Position numbers and translations under genes: made by a program | Notes under the pieces: model-generated | Told to the model about the DNA's origin: nothing | The model's input: the letters and a program-made list of their open reading frames with translations, nothing else | The model's database searches: none | Shown here: piece by piece, positions 36,353 to 51,700 of the stretch | Position numbering within the stretch: the stretch's first letter is position 1 | Layout: the number at the start of each line of letters is the position of its first letter | Source of the DNA: Hybos culiciformis | Lineage: Eukaryota; Arthropoda; Insecta; Diptera; Hybotidae | Length of the DNA: 64,000 nt | Direction of reading: 5' to 3' | NCBI GenBank assembly: GCA_964007475.1 | Contig: OZ023274.1 | Span: 83,111,346 to 83,175,345 of the forward strand

Positions 36353-39300
36353 TTTTATATGGTGTGTATATTTTAATAGTATTATTTTTGTTCATAAATG
36401 GGTGCCACAATGGTGAAATCATGTGTAGAAAGATTTTTGTAAAAGAAAAATATTAAATAAAAAAAAAAAAAAGTCAAAAAGATATTTCGTGTGGGTATCC
36501 AAGATAAAATAGCGATTATATTTCTTTTTTTATTTTATTTTTTATTTTTTTTATAAGAAATGAAGAATAATATAATATGTAAGAAAATAAGAATTCATCC
36601 TCATGATTTAAAAAAAAAAAGTTAACGTTTAATGCACGCGAATAAAATACATAAGAAGAAAATATTTTTTATATTTCATTTTTATAAACATATTTTTTTT
36701 TTTTATGTTTCCCATATGTGAATTATTGGTTTGCTGATAGTACAGCAACAGAATATACGTTTTTTTTTCTTTTAATGTGCATTTATCAAAATGGCGAAAC
36801 TATTTCGATTATATTGGGAGAATAATGTTAATCACAAAAAAAAAATCTAAACTCAAATATCAGGGTTGGAAGAGTTTTAAAAAGAGATTTAGTACGTAAG
36901 TTGATAAAATATATTTGAGTATGAACAAATTTTAAATAGAAATCATTTTTATAAGAAAAAAAAAAAGTATAGTTAAGACAGTATACCTATAATACATTAT
37001 GGCTTGTCAATGACATTAATGTATATATTTTGTTTATGAAATGAAGAGCATAATGTGCAGAAAGCAACTACATTTTATATGTATATGTACAATATAATAT
37101 AATAATTTTGTACTTGAGTTATGAGAAGATGTTTGCACTATTTGTACTCGACAAAAGTATTATGTATAATTTTTCAAAAAAAAAAAAACAAATTTTCTTA
37201 AAAGTATACGACAAGTTGGAAAATTTCCCTACCTTAAAAACAAATCGTGCCAACTTTCAAAATTTTGTTATGTTATTTGTAAAGATTTTTTAGGAAAACA
37301 GATTATGTCAATGTTGTACCTTCAAGTTTTCAGTTTCTACAGTTTTATTATATGGCGGAATAAAAATAAAAAATTACAAAATACATAGATTTAGAACTTT
37401 TGACAAGGACATTGCTTGCACGATTTAAAAAATATATATATATATTTGTATATATTTATATGTAATTTATGTATTATAATGTTTTGTAAAGGCTGAAAGA
37501 TTGAAGAAAATAAAAATTAATGTAAAATCACGATTTCATTTTATTTTCGTTGGATTTCATTGTATAAAGTTTGCGTTTTGTATTATTATTCTTTTAATCA
37601 AACTGCCAATTATCCGTTTGTATCATGACTTACATTCGATGCTTATTTTTTATTTTATTTTTTTTATTTAGTTTTTTTTTTATATATACATTGTATAGTA
37701 TGTAGGTACATACTTTTCAACAAAAAAAAAATTATCGTTACAGCTCATACAAGAGCTAATAAAAAATATTTAACTTTAAATGTTTACACTAAAAAAAAAA
37801 ATTAATTCTTTTGGAAAATTAATAATGTAGAAAAGTCAAATTGAAGGTTATTTTATTCTACTAAGTATAATATTTTGTTAAAAGTTTAGAAAAAGAAAAC
37901 TTACAAATTGTAACTATTAGACAACTTTAGATTTGGTCCAAATATTGATACTATAGGTTAGAAAAACAAAAAGCATCAGATTAAATTACAAATTTTATTT
38001 TAGTTAACTTTTGCAAGTTAATTTCGTAAAAAAAACGCTAGAATTCAGATTTTCTAACAATACATAATTGCTTTTAAAATATCCTGTTAATTTTGACAAT
38101 TTGCTTAGATAGGACCATTTCTTTTCTTCGGAAAACTTTGCTTAGAAAAATTAACTATTATTTATTGTTTTTTTTGCAGTGTGTAATTGAATTTTTTTTT
38201 TGTAATAAACATAAAACATGAAATATTTGATTCGGTGTGAATAATGTATGTTGTGTACAAGAGTGATATTTTAATATCAGGTTTGGCCTAAAGGTGATAG
38301 GTGATTTTATATGTAAATTTATTTTTTTCAATATTTCTTTTAATTTTTTATTATTTTTTTTTTATCATGAAATATAATTTTTGAATTTAAAGAAAAATGA
38401 GATAAATTTAACAAGAAAAAATAAAATAAAATAAAATGTATGAAATTCAAATGTAAAATAAAATGAATATTTTTTTTAAGTCAATTAAAATATCTAAGTT
38501 TAATATCCATTTCATATACTTCGCAACGTTAGATTAAAATATTTGAAAAATTTATCATGTCCAGTACTAATTTGTTGGAAAATTTTAACAAACAAAAATG
38601 TTGAAATAATATCCAATGTTTTCTGTTTTGAGTTTGATTGTTTTCGCTTGAGCCAATTTTTGTGTGCCAAATAATTAATTATTTTAAAGTTTCCGTAATA
38701 ATTTTTTTTTAATTTTCAAAATCAAATTCTAGATTTGGAAAAATAATATCCGTATGATCTTGTCAATCTGTATTAAAAGAATTATTTCAATAAACATAAT
38801 GTACGATAATTTTTAAATAAAATTTTGTTTTGTGGAACCCTAAGTCACTAATTATCCAAAGGGTATTAATTTAAAGCCGGGGGTTGTCAGAAAGAAAAGA
38901 AACAGAAACAGAATTCAGTACATTTGCGGCAGAAACAGAACCGAATTATGTGATTCTTCTGTTGACAGAAAGATATTTTCATAACGAAATAAATTAATTT
39001 AATTAATTTAAAAAAAAAGGAAAAATATATCGAAAAAAAAACAAAACTCTCAAATACGCAAATGATTTAAAGAAAATACAAATACTATCTGATAAAAATT
39101 AATGAAAAATAACATTTTGTTTCTGTTTTTGTTTCTGTTTTTTGTTGTACAGGCTTTACTATTACTTTTTCACACATTTTAATTAATATTATAATAAAAT
39201 ATTAAATTAATACACAAATTATTTTAATTTACAAAAGTACGGTTCTTTTTTAAACATATCGTAGTTTAAACTGTATTGCTGTTGGCCATGCTACTTTTTT

Positions 39301-42300
39301 TTTACTCGTAATGTTGATCGAATAATTAGTTTGATCTTTAGCATAATTCAGTTTTTTATTGTTTCGAACAACATAATATGTATAATACAGTATACTAATA
39401 ACATTATACCTACATATAATATGTATTATATAAATATATATAATGTAACTTTTAATATATTTTAATTATTTAAATTTTGCATCTTAATCATTAAAAATAA
39501 CATGATGTATATACAGTATACTCAATTACAACAAAATTAATAATTTAATAATTATTACAAAAAAAAAAAAAAATTAATGAGCACTTTCATTAGAGAATAG
39601 AGAGGATCAATGATCATATTATACAGTTTTTTATGTGCCTTTAATATTAAATAAAGATGTATTATTTAATGTTATAATCATTGTAATTTTTCTTAATTTT
39701 GAAAACGAAAAAAAAAAAAAAAATTACAATGACTTCCAGTCACACTATAAATAGTATATTATTATGCATATATTTTTATATTTTTTCCTTGTTTTAATAT
39801 TCATCCTCAATACTGACTCACTATGTGCATATATATTTTTTATATATCATCGGAAATCAATTAGGGAAAATTATCATTAGTTATCGGTGTTTGGTATAAT
39901 TTATTCAAAATTATCATTATGTCAGATATCGTACAAATGAAAAATATGAAACGGTCATGGTGAGAAACTGTTAATTTTTTATGCTATGAATGAATTAAAA
40001 TTAAATTATATTTTACAGTATAGGTATACATGTAATTGGATCCTAAAATTTTCTGAAAGTTAGTTATATAATAATATGTGCAAAACGTGTTCACGGTTAA
40101 TTCTTTTTTGATGCAAAGTAAGTCATACTATGAAAGACCTGTGTTTTAAACACCTGCTATTTGATCCGCTTTAAAAAAATCACAAATCGAAACCTAATGG
40201 TTTACATCAAGGCCTAAAATATGTATATAATATTTCTAATTTTTATTATCTAAAAACAGGTAAGGAAAGAATGCCCAAAGCTATTGAAATAAAATTTTTA
40301 ATTAATATTCAAATTGACAAGTATTATTCTTTACTCATGTTCAAGAGTTTAATAAAATAAAATTTAGTTCGAGTTACCAAAAATATAATGGAAAGTTGTA
40401 AATCAGGAATTTAACAATTTTTTGTCCAAATCTCGGTTTAATTTTTATTCGTGAAGCAAGAAAAATAACAAAAATACATGTAGTTATAAGATTTCCGGTT
40501 AAAAAATATAATAATAATTTAAATAATATTCAAAATTAAAAAATATTTTTTTTATTAAAAAAAAAATATTTAAAAAAAACATATTTTTCACTGGAAAAAT
40601 AATATTGCGAAAATTTAGAAGATTGCTATTAAAAAAAAAAAAACGAATTAAGGATAAAAAGAAGTTTTCTTAAAACATAAAATCTTCCCGCTAAAAAAAA
40701 AACATTGAAAAAAATTTATAAACTGGACAGACTGGTAAAACATGAAAAATTATGTTTTTATATACATAGCTAGGTGTATATTCAAAAACAAAAGGGAAAA
40801 TTGTAAAACAAAATTAGTTGAAGAGGAGAAAAAGATAAAAAAATAATATTTTGTAAATTGAAAACATTTTTTAATCGAATTTAACATGTTTTTCTTTCCT
40901 TGCAAATGTATTAAAATTATAGGTTTTCAAGAATACTTTGTTTTTCTTAAAAAAAAAAAAAATATATATATACAGGTATATAAGTTTGATACTTTTTCTT
41001 TTTTGGTTTAAGAACAATCATTAACATGTAAAATGTGGTTTTTAAGATAATTTCTTTTTATTTTTTCTTTCGTAATATTCGTTTTAATCATCTTTTGATT
41101 AAGGTTAAAATTCTTAATTTTTTTGTCTTTTACGAGAAAAAAAAAGTATTAAGAAATTATTAAAAGAACAAAAATAAAAAATTATACTGGAAATGTTGCA
41201 ATTTAACATCACTTTTCCTTTTAAATCCAGTACGTAATGTAAAAAAAAAAAAAAATTAATCAATGAATTAGATTTCATATACCGGACGGACTATGAATTA
41301 CATACAAAAAGATCTGTGAATTTTTTTTTTGATTGAAATAAAAAGAACGAAATCTTAGTTTTGAGGTCCATAATTATTATTTGTGCAATATGAAATTAAA
41401 AATATTAGGAGGAAAACTTTTAACTCTATATATACCCAGTACAGGTGCCGAAATTTAATGGTTTTAAACATAACTACATGTGGGTATTTTTTTTTTTTTT
41501 ACTCACCTTAAATACTAATTTTGGAGTTTGTACATATGCTTTGATAAACTTTATTAATCAAAAATTTCTTATAATTGTATATGGACTAAATTTATTTTAA
41601 TTCTTGTAAGCCCCCGCAAAGCGTAAGCAAATTGTGGTAATGGTAAGTTAATAGTTACATGTAATGGGATTTTATTCGGTTCATTAAATTAAAACTTAAA
41701 AAAATAAAATCAAAAATTTACAAATTTTATATAAAAATTATTTTGATCCTTGGCTGGTTGATAGCCTCTAAAAAGTCTAAAAAGTTGAAACCCGAAATCG
41801 TAGAATCCATCCTTTAGTTTAGGCTAAAGTGAATGAGATTACAGATGTTTTAAAATTTAAAAGAATTGAAATTGATTATGCAGTTCATTAGTTGCAAACA
41901 TTTCAGTTAGGCTGGATACTGACATTTAATGACAACATAAAGTCAATGAAAATTAAATTTAAAAATAAAAAATCACCCTTTTAAAACTAAAAATTACCTT
42001 TTGAATTTTTTGCATTATGAAACATATCTTTTTAGAATTAATTCTCACTGACAAAAGAAAATAATAATTTTTCCTTTAAAAAAACTTAATAGTAAAATAT
42101 TAATCTTTACCCATTAGTTTTTCTGTTCACAATATCATGAATACTAAAAAAAACTGTTCTCGTTTTTGTTTTGTTTTATGTGTTTTATAAATGCTCTGTA
42201 TTATCAACATAAGTTTAGTTAATCTATTTAAACTTAGATGGCGCTGCATGTAAACTAAAAGGAAAATAATACATAATAATCGAAAAGTAAAATTATTTAA

Positions 42301-45300
42301 ATTTTTTTTTAATTAGATTTAGAAAATATATGTGTTAAGAAGATTAATTTAATTTTTATTCAAATTGATGAGAATAACACGTAATAATTACTTGGTTATA
42401 GAGAAAAAAGAAAGATAAAATAAATTATGTAAATGTTGTGACAATAAAAAGGTTTTGATCCAGAATAACTATTACTTATAAGATTTTAGGAGTAAACTAT
42501 ATCTTAAATTGAAAACTGAATAATAAATAAAATAAATTGTGGTGTGCAAATTCCATTTTATTTTTTAAAATTACATATTTTATTTGCTGATGAAGATTCA
42601 TCAATAATAATAATACATTTTCTATTTTGAATGTACTTAAAGTAATTTTTGTCACTTTGATTGTTTTCATATAGAACTTTTTTTTACATACATGCTTGAT
42701 CTGTAAGATTCATTTTAACAACATTTTCATATTTGCTTATCAATATTTGTTTTAGGTGATATGTCTTCTTAGATAAAGAGAGTTAAGGTAAAGTCCTTGA
42801 AGTAAGGTGAACTTTGAACATGAAATATAACTACATTATTTTATTTATACGGGAATTTACGTACATACCTATATTCAAGTTATATTAATTTGATTAAATC
42901 TGAATTTCATTAAATTAATTATTATTATTAATTTTTGAATTTCAATACTTAGAAATAATGCAATTTGTCAAATAAGTATTTTTACATTATTCCAATTCTA
43001 ATTATATATTTATTTTTCCCAAAGGAACATGATAGACTTAAATAGCAATACTTCGTTCCAAACAATTATATAATTTATTTCACATAATTAATAAAAATAT
43101 GAACTTACTTTGAAATAAAATACAATTATCAAAAGTATTTAAGCCCGAAACCTTAAATAGGCGCCAAATTAAAAAAAAAACTTAATAATATAAAGTTATT
43201 ACATCGATTTATGGGATAATTTCTATATATGTCAATATAATCTGATTCAATTATACTATTCTAGAATAAAATTTTGTTAAAAATTTAAGCATTAAATAGA
43301 AACATAAATATATAAGAAACTAAAACTGGAAATTGAAATTTTTTTTCATTATAAATATTAAATATTATGTATTGTATGTAGGTATGTAGTCAAGATTTTG
43401 TTAAATTATTATTATAAAATTAATAATAAAATAAAATTACTTTTCGTGTATATAATTTAATTTATTTATTTTTTTCAAATTGTACTACCTACTATTTAAA
43501 CGTTTTTAATTTTTTTTTTGTAATGCAAACATAACCATTATTATGTCTATCTATATGTATACAATACATATTTTGACTAACATTTAATCTATATTATTTT
43601 ATTATTATTGCATTTATATTGGAGGATGATTTTGATTTTAACTTTAAATAAATAAATTTATATGTTTTTTTTTTTTAATTTTATTTTGTTATTTTCTTCT
43701 TTTATGATTATTATTTTCTTTTTTTTTTTTAATAAAAATTATTATTTTATGTCTCGTCTATTTAGTGTTAATTACACAGTAAACTTATTTCAATTTGATA
43801 TAGAATTTATTATTTTAAATAATTTATTATAAAGTAGTTCTGCAATTATATTGTATGTGTTACAGCTATTAATTGATAAAACATTTTTTGTTACATATAA
43901 GTAGGTATACGTAAATATAGAAATTAAATTGTAGAAAATTTTTAATTACATTAAAATTTTGTATATATATAATTGATTTATTATAATAACAATTCAATTA
44001 GAGTAAAAAGAAATTATTATTATTATTAGTTATGTCTTAATTTAGGTAAAAAAAAAAGAAAATTTAGTTATTTTCAATTTATGAATATAATTTTAATAAT
44101 CATTACATAATTATTGTTAAAATTTATGTCAGGAAGATTTTAATTTTACATAAATAATATATGTATATATAAATTTTTGTAATAAAATAATAGAGTTTCC
44201 TATTTAAAATTGCTATTGCGGGAATGAATAAATTTTGAATTTTACATACAACTAATAAAAATTTACAAAAGTAGAAATGTTTGAGAAATTCATTTAGAAA
44301 TACTATATGTAAAATTGTAATAAATTGAAATAATAAATAAATACATTCCTCTAATAAATAATGTACATTGTATACAAATAAATATAATATATAATAGACT
44401 ATAAAATTGCATAAAAATAATTGTTGAAAATATTTTAGATCAAAATGATGAAGTCCATGTAATAAATCAGTACTATAATATTATCTAGCCTAGTGTTTTC
44501 AATCGCACTAGAACTGTAGTACGAACCGAATACATTCGCATGTTTTTTTATCTTTGATTGCAGTGATGTTGATATTATTTCTGATCATGATTCTTTTTCC
44601 AAAATTGTAATACTTACTCTCCAAGAAAAATAATACATTTTTATCATAAACTAAAATGCATTGTGATTTAAATATAAATATTTTCTGCAGTAAAATTTGA
44701 AAAAACAGTTTTGCCAGTGTTCCATTTGCAGCTACAGTTGACATCAAGTAAAATTTTTTTATAATTTCTTTCTAAATTTTATCTCAATTATTTTATAATT
44801 TAATTTTTCTTAATGTTCTTTAATCAATGAATGTTTTGAGTGTTTTACTCGGTATAGAACCTATACCATATTTACAAATTGAAAAAAAATTTAAACATCT
44901 TTATATACAACCCAATTTAACTCATTTGGTAAAAATAAATTTAATATTAATAATTTCTTAAGACAGCATGGTTTGAAGAAATTTTTCATACTAGGTTTGT
45001 GTTTAAATATATTTTCCCATAAAATTCTGAAATTAAGTATTATTGTTTAAAGAAATTTTTTATGTAGAACTGTCTTTTATGAATTAAAATAAAATATTGT
45101 ACATTGACTCCGACGGAAATTGGTAGTTGTGTTAACGACGGCATAGCTTATACATTTTTTTCTAAAGATAATATCATTTTGAGAACTTCGGTTTATTAAT
45201 AAAAAAAATTTGTAGTTTTTTAAGAGTCTTGGGCATGATTTTATTGTAATATGCTCGTGACGAGAATTCAAGAGAAATTACATCTTAAGGATATTTTAGA

Positions 45301-47261
45301 TCTAATGAGCATGATTGTAAAACTTTAAATAGGAATACAAAATATTATTATATGACGTCTCCATAAGTTTTGCACTAAATAATTTTATAGTGTAACGTAA
45401 CATGTATGCGAAATTAAAAATATTGTTACATACAGATTAACTATTATTTGTGTATATATCCTCCTGAAAAACTATAGAGATATTTGTTATTAATTCAAGT
45501 TCTTTTAACTATAGAATGATTGATCGAAATATTTTCATGTACACGTTTATTTTTTTATATAATTTAATAATTAAATTTTTGTTCCGTTAAACTTTTATAA
45601 GAATCGTGAAACAAATTATGGATTGCGCCTTTTGCACTAAGAACTATCGTTCTTAATGGCACTATTTATTCATATAGCCTTACACTAAAATGAAATCCAA
45701 ATGTTTTTCCTTTTTTTAATAAATTTATAAATAATTACTATTCTATGAACCTAATGTAATCACATTTTAAGGATAATAATATACACAAGAAAAGGATATT
45801 ATAAAAAGGACGATAGGACTGAAAAGGCGTTATTTTATTGCATTTAATGTTCGTTGATCTGACATTAATTATGGTAAAAGTAAAACAGAAAAAAAAAAAA
45901 CATGCAGAAAACAAAGAATTTTAACTGACCTTATAATTCGGTTTTTGATTGTTTCCTATATAGAAATCTTCATTTATTTTTATTTTTTTTTATTTTCATA
46001 GATGGAAAATTAATCATTTCTATAATTTATTTGTGGGTTGCGAAATAAAAAAGAAAATTAACAAAATTTGTAATAACAAAATGTATTTATAAAGTATAGA
46101 CTTTTTTTTTTATTAAAAACTTAGTTACCGCTTAAAGAATCGATTTCTTGGTAAGATTTTATAGAATTAATAATTTCGCTTGAATTAATAAAGAAGCTAT
46201 AAAAATAAAAATAATTTCTTAATAATGTGAACAAATTCGATCAATAGATTGAATGAACTAACGTTGTATTTTAAACTCAATCATGTTTCTACATTGGTTT
46301 GTTTTACGTCACTCGAGCTATATTGTGCCATGTTGCAGAAAAGTTATACTTGTAATGTTTATTGAAATATTTTCAATAAATTAGTAAGGTTTGCGTTAGA
46401 GAATAAAGTCTCGATGGAAAGGCTTTAATTTTACACTTTCAATTAAGTAATTTTTTATAAACCTGTTGGGATTATTCAATCAGTTAGTTCTTAGAAATTT
46501 TGTTTTGATGATCAAATTTTTTAATATTTTTAATATAATTACTTAAAATAGAAGGACTTCTTTATTTCCATATCGAATGCCGCGAAGTTATTTATAATTG
46601 GATACATTTTTGTCTTCAATATCGGTTTGATAAAACAAATTTCGATAGAGTAAAAAGCTTTCGCAAAGCTATTATAAAAAGTTAAGTTTAATTTAAAAAA
46701 ATATATAAAAAAAACCGCTTCATTTAAAAAAAAACAACTTTATTTTCCTTTATTATTTTATTATATCTCAATAATTTCTTGGAATCAAGATTCTACCAAT
46801 AATATTTTGTGATGAGGTAAATTTATGGTAATATCCTTCTTCTATAATTTATAATAATATAAACAAATTATAAAATTTAATAATTTTTTTTTTTCGTAAC
46901 TGAGTCGGATTGGAGAGCGGCTCTAATATTCATTTGAAAAGATCTTCATTTTTGCTAAATTTTTATTTTCTTAGAACTGAAATAATATTTTATAATTTTT
47001 AAATTTTATTTATTTATAATTTATTTATTTTTGTTGCAAACTTCAAAAAAAAATTACCGAATAACTCTTTGGGAAAAAGAGCCCAATTTTTATCCCTAAA
47101 TTACTTTAAAAAAAATTTCAATTAAAAGAATTCTTCAAGTCACCCACATTGGCCAAGCAATTCAACGATTTTGAAGTAGTTCGGTTCAATTTTCATATTT
47201 TATGAAATTGTATATTTTAGTGGTAGCATATACGGTAGTATGGTGTAGTAGTAGTGTGAAG

Positions 47262-47289
<28 letters not shown>
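47262..47289 (+). repeat. ATA/AAT microsatellite
   Basis: About nine uninterrupted trinucleotide units, preceded by a GTAGTAGTAGTG-like run. Confidence 0.9.
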
Positions 47290-47292
<3 letters not shown>

Positions 47293-47706
47293 TAACTCTG
47301 CTCAAATGTAATGTGTAAAATAATTTTTCGCATATACACAATTTTACACATTAATTGATGATCTCTCTACTTTACTTTGATCTATTTGACCATATTGATT
47401 CATTTATAATAAATAATTTTTCATTTAACAAAGTCATTATTTCTATTTTCTATAATACTCTTTAAAGATAAAATACTTAGCATACCATCCCGTTTTTCGT
47501 ATCCGTCATTCATGATTTTTGCAATTTATTTCTTGTTTTGATAGTTTTCTTTCTTATTATTATTTTTTTTTAATTTAATAATAATAAGTTATACTTGAAC
47601 TGAACATATTTTATTGACTTTGAGAATTATTAAGATTCCTAAGTATTTGAAAATATAAATATATATAATAAATATATATTAAAATATATTTATATTTTAA
47701 AATCAA

Positions 47707-48024
47707 ACTTTTAAATTTTTAAGTTTCAATTTTCGTCCTTGATGCTTCAAAATGCCTGGATGACACACTAAGATCTGTTCATGCAGTTGCTGGTAATTAT
47801 GGCACAAGGATAAGGAAAATTTCACAAAGTTTTTATTATAGTTGTATTAGGTTTTTGGTGTAGTGAATTTCAGATCTATTCCAGTCCTCATTGATTCGTA
47901 ATAAGTAATTGCTTGATACTGAAGTTTTCTTCGCTTACGAAGTCACACTTGAAAGAAGGTCACTGAACGAAGCAAGAGATATGAAATATGAAATTATAAT
48001 AACAATCAGAATAAGTTTTAGGTA
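47707..48024 (+). other. Coding-like island of uncertain strand, unidentified
   Basis: GC content rises here and long stop-free frames without a useful ATG appear. On the plus strand, frame one (about 47722-47862) contains ASKCLDDTLRSVHAVAG and ends at TAG. A second plus frame (about 47911-48023) contains AYEVTLERRSLNEARDMKYE and ends at TAA just after a donor-like TTTTAG|GTAATA. The first part is also open on the minus strand (HEQILVCHPGILKHQGRK). I recognise no family. It may be a decayed gene or transposon fragment. Confidence 0.25.
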
Positions 48025-48694
48025 ATAATTTTCGCATTGTATTTGAAAATGGTGACGGGGAATGTGTTTCCTATATATATTATGTATATGTTGCGTTTTA
48101 TGTATAGCCTAATTATAAAAGTTAATAATTTTCGCAATAAGTTTCCCTACACGCGTTTCATAAAATTTTTAGTTTACTACAAAAAAAAATAAACAATTGT
48201 CAATATGACGAAGTTGTTTATTATGCTATTGCATTTGCGGTTTAACATCAAAGAAATCCGTCAACTGTCTTAACTATGATAAGAATTTTTACCGGTGCGT
48301 TTTCATGAAACTTAAACATTTTGTGGTGGCGGCAAAGTTTTATATACATACATATATTTAATTTTATTTTTTTTCTCTTCTTAACTTTTATAATAAACAC
48401 TGAGTGTAACTTTTGCTTCTATGGATTTGCTCATGTTACATTTAAATTGTTTAAAGATCATGATAAATTCCTATTTAAAATGAATAATCCGTCACAACAT
48501 CAGTGTTTCATCAGTTTTTATCAAATTCCCAAGAATAATTAATTTTGAAACGGTTACCCATTTGTTTCTAATATTTTAACAGAGCTCTGAAACTGGTATA
48601 TTTTGAAGTGAAGAAATGTCTCTCATAATCGGTACCAAAAAGTATGCATATTCATACATAAAATAAATAATAGTATGTATAATAGAACGCTTAT

Positions 48695-48746
48695 AGTATA
48701 ATAGTATAATAGTATAATAGTATAATAGTATAATAGTATAATAGTA
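48695..48746 (+). repeat. 8-bp tandem repeat (AGTATAAT)n
   Basis: Six perfect copies of AGTATAAT from 48695 to 48742 and a partial seventh. Confidence 0.95.
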
Positions 48747-51700
48747 CTATTTGAATAGTGTTATAGTTTAGTGGTAAGTTATTCCCCACTATAATATAAG
48801 AAAAGAAAGTTTGAATATCAGCATATTATGAAGGTGGATTGGATGATGTTGAACTTGTCCAAGTGAGCATAAAACAAAACTTTGTTCACTTTTAAGTTGA
48901 TCTATACTACAGATTCGGTGCGGACAAAATATTTTCTGTTTGGTTTCAAAATTATTCCTTTCATTTTTTTTAACGTTAAAAATTGCATGATATTATTTCT
49001 CTTCTTTTTTTTTTTATTTAAAAAAATTACATTTTATATAAAAAGGCGACTAAAATGGTTACAAAATATTTTTATGTAACATATTTTATTAAAAAGAAAG
49101 AAAAATTTGTAGAATATTTTTAATCAAATTTCAAATCTTAATTTATTTTTATTTTTATTATTGATGATGCATTTCGAAGTAAACGAACAGAAAATTTTCT
49201 ACTCTCTTATTCCAATTGGAAATTTATAAGTTTATTTAAAAAGAAGTGTAAAACAATCTAATTTATGTTTTCAGTGTTAATAATATAATTATAACAATTT
49301 TAAAATGTTATTTTATTTGATTATGTTGTTCAAAACAACAAAATAGTTATGTTGAACTATATATTGAGAAAATGTTTGCAAGATTTCTTTTGTGAGATTT
49401 GGCTTATCGAAAAAATGTACAGAGAGGTTGCTCTGAATTTTAAATGTATAATCAATAATACAAATAAGTTGGCGGCTGTCAAATTTTCTCGAATATCTAT
49501 TCGTTATTCGATTAAATGGTGTACACTTACACAGGATAGTATTATATTTGAAAAATCTTTATAAATTTATGTGTTATTAGCTTTGATTTTCTTTTAATTA
49601 ATTTTCTTTTAATTAAAAAATAAGTTCATAAATATATTAATTTTAGATCATATTTTGTTAGTTATACATTTAAGCAGTCGTCTCAATATTACGGTATCTT
49701 ACAAATTGATTTATTAACTTTGATAAATTTAACTATAAGTTCCGGAAGCACAACAGGTAACTGAGGATAACAAAGTAAAAGTTAGTAGATTGAAAAAAAT
49801 AAAAATAGCCGGAAGAAAGTTTGAAAATTATAATAAAGAAAAGTATATAATTAGTTAAGAATTAGGAAAGTTTTATGAAATTTATGCATGTGTCATGTGT
49901 ATATTTACATATGTAACTTTTTTCGTGATAACCCTAAAGTTTATAAATTTGATAATTAAAACACAAAATTTATTTCTTCCGGATAAAGATAATAATTATT
50001 GAGATGGTGCTTCCGAATATTTTTTTAAAATAGAAAATGAATAAAATTTATGTCTATTTTCACATTAATTAAAAAAAAAACAATTTTTTCACTGGTTCAA
50101 ATCGATAATGTCAAAATAACAAGGTATTATTATTTAAAATAAAAGATATTCCATACCATATACCACACACAATAGGTAAAGGTGAAAATAAAATTAGATC
50201 CATATGAAATTAGATTTTTGGGTTCAAACAAATTTTTATACGATAATTAATTACATAATTGTATTTATCTTTTTAATGAATGGAAATTATAGAAATTATA
50301 TGAATAGGTGCTGCTGACATGGCCTAATCTTGGCGAAATTAACATTTTTTTTGAATAATTTATGCTTGGGAAGAAATAACCCAAAATTTAAAATTCATAA
50401 ACATTTTTAATTTATTTTTCTTGAACAAAATTAAAATTTAAAAGTACTTATTAAAAATGACCTTAACTTGTTTAAACATTATATTATCATGTTTCTTATA
50501 ATTTGTATATCTCCTGCAAAATTTACTTATTTGAAGAATTTTTAAATTCGTATCACATAATATTCTCCATTTTAATTTTGTTTTCGATATAAATTCATAT
50601 GTACAAATATACGAAACAAATTATACATGTATGTAAAATGTTTGTACATATAGTTTTTCCCATTTTAATAAAAATGTCTTTTTTTTTTTGTATATTTATT
50701 TAAATGTCATTGCGCTTGCTCTTAAATCAAGTTACGAAGATTGATATATCTATTTTAGTGTTTAATTTTTTTTTTTATTTTTCTTCACAGACATTTGAAT
50801 TTTTTATTTAAATTATTTCCTTTTTCTTGATAAAATTGTGTACCTAACATTCCAATTAAATGCACAAAGAAAATTAACCATAAGCAAAGAAAAATAATAC
50901 TATAACTTTTCATTTTCGTACTTTAGAAAATTACAATAAATAAAGTTTTACATAAAGTTGTTGAAAAAAAAGAACTAAAAGTTTCCCCCAAAAAAAAAAA
51001 CATTAGATATTTTCTTCACCCTCTTTATATAAATAATTTAGAAATATTTTTCAACCCCCTCAGATTTCCCTTGTTAAAAAAAAATAGACATAAAATGTAT
51101 GGGGCGTGAAAGTCTACAACAATTTCCAAGAAAAAAAAATAATACGAAAATATGTTTGTGGTTAAATTTATTCAACCTTTTTAAATATAGTTATAATCTT
51201 AAATGTCTAAAGAAAATGGAAAATTAACCAAAATTTTACCGTATTTTCTTTACAATTATTGTAGGAAAATTATATTAAAATCAAAATTAACCAAAAAACC
51301 TAAAAAAAAAAGTCCATCAATTTAATGAAAACTCGAGGATATAAATATTTTAATATGATTAAAAATTTATTATTGAATAATATTATTATTACTTATACTT
51401 TATACATTATGTCAATTGTCAAGAAATATTTTGTTTATTTATAAAAATTTTAGTTAAAGAAGGAATTTTGTTCTTTTTAAATTCGTATTAGTTTAGGCTT
51501 GCATCCAAAATTTAAGGTTTGAGTTTGTATTTTATGCATCTTCCTTTAAGTTTATATCATGACTTCATCATCAATTTTATTTTATTTTCCAATTTATTCA
51601 AGATTTTGCTTTAACCCTAAAACCCATATTTTATACAGAAATCTATATTTCTTTTTAGAAACTTTTTTCATTTTTCCAAAAACACATACTTAAATATTTG

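Larger units (their letters stand above)
30770..47706. other. Long gene-poor AT-rich stretch
   Basis: About 17 kb without a recognised gene. It contains an ATT microsatellite at 36334-36352, a possible inverted-repeat element at about 38874-39155 (GAAACAGAAACAG at the left, the reverse complement at the right), an AGATGGCGCT motif at 42236-42245, a slightly GC-richer island at 34370-34500 with TTGTTTAGAGGT duplicated, a possible 32-bp microexon at 41611-41642 next to the donor GTAAGT, a patch at about 47130-47210 open on the minus strand, and an ATA microsatellite at 47262-47289. Open frames listed by length alone (31443, 31780, 33496, 37108, 44508, 45077) have no domain and sit in low-complexity sequence. 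Confidence 0.5.
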
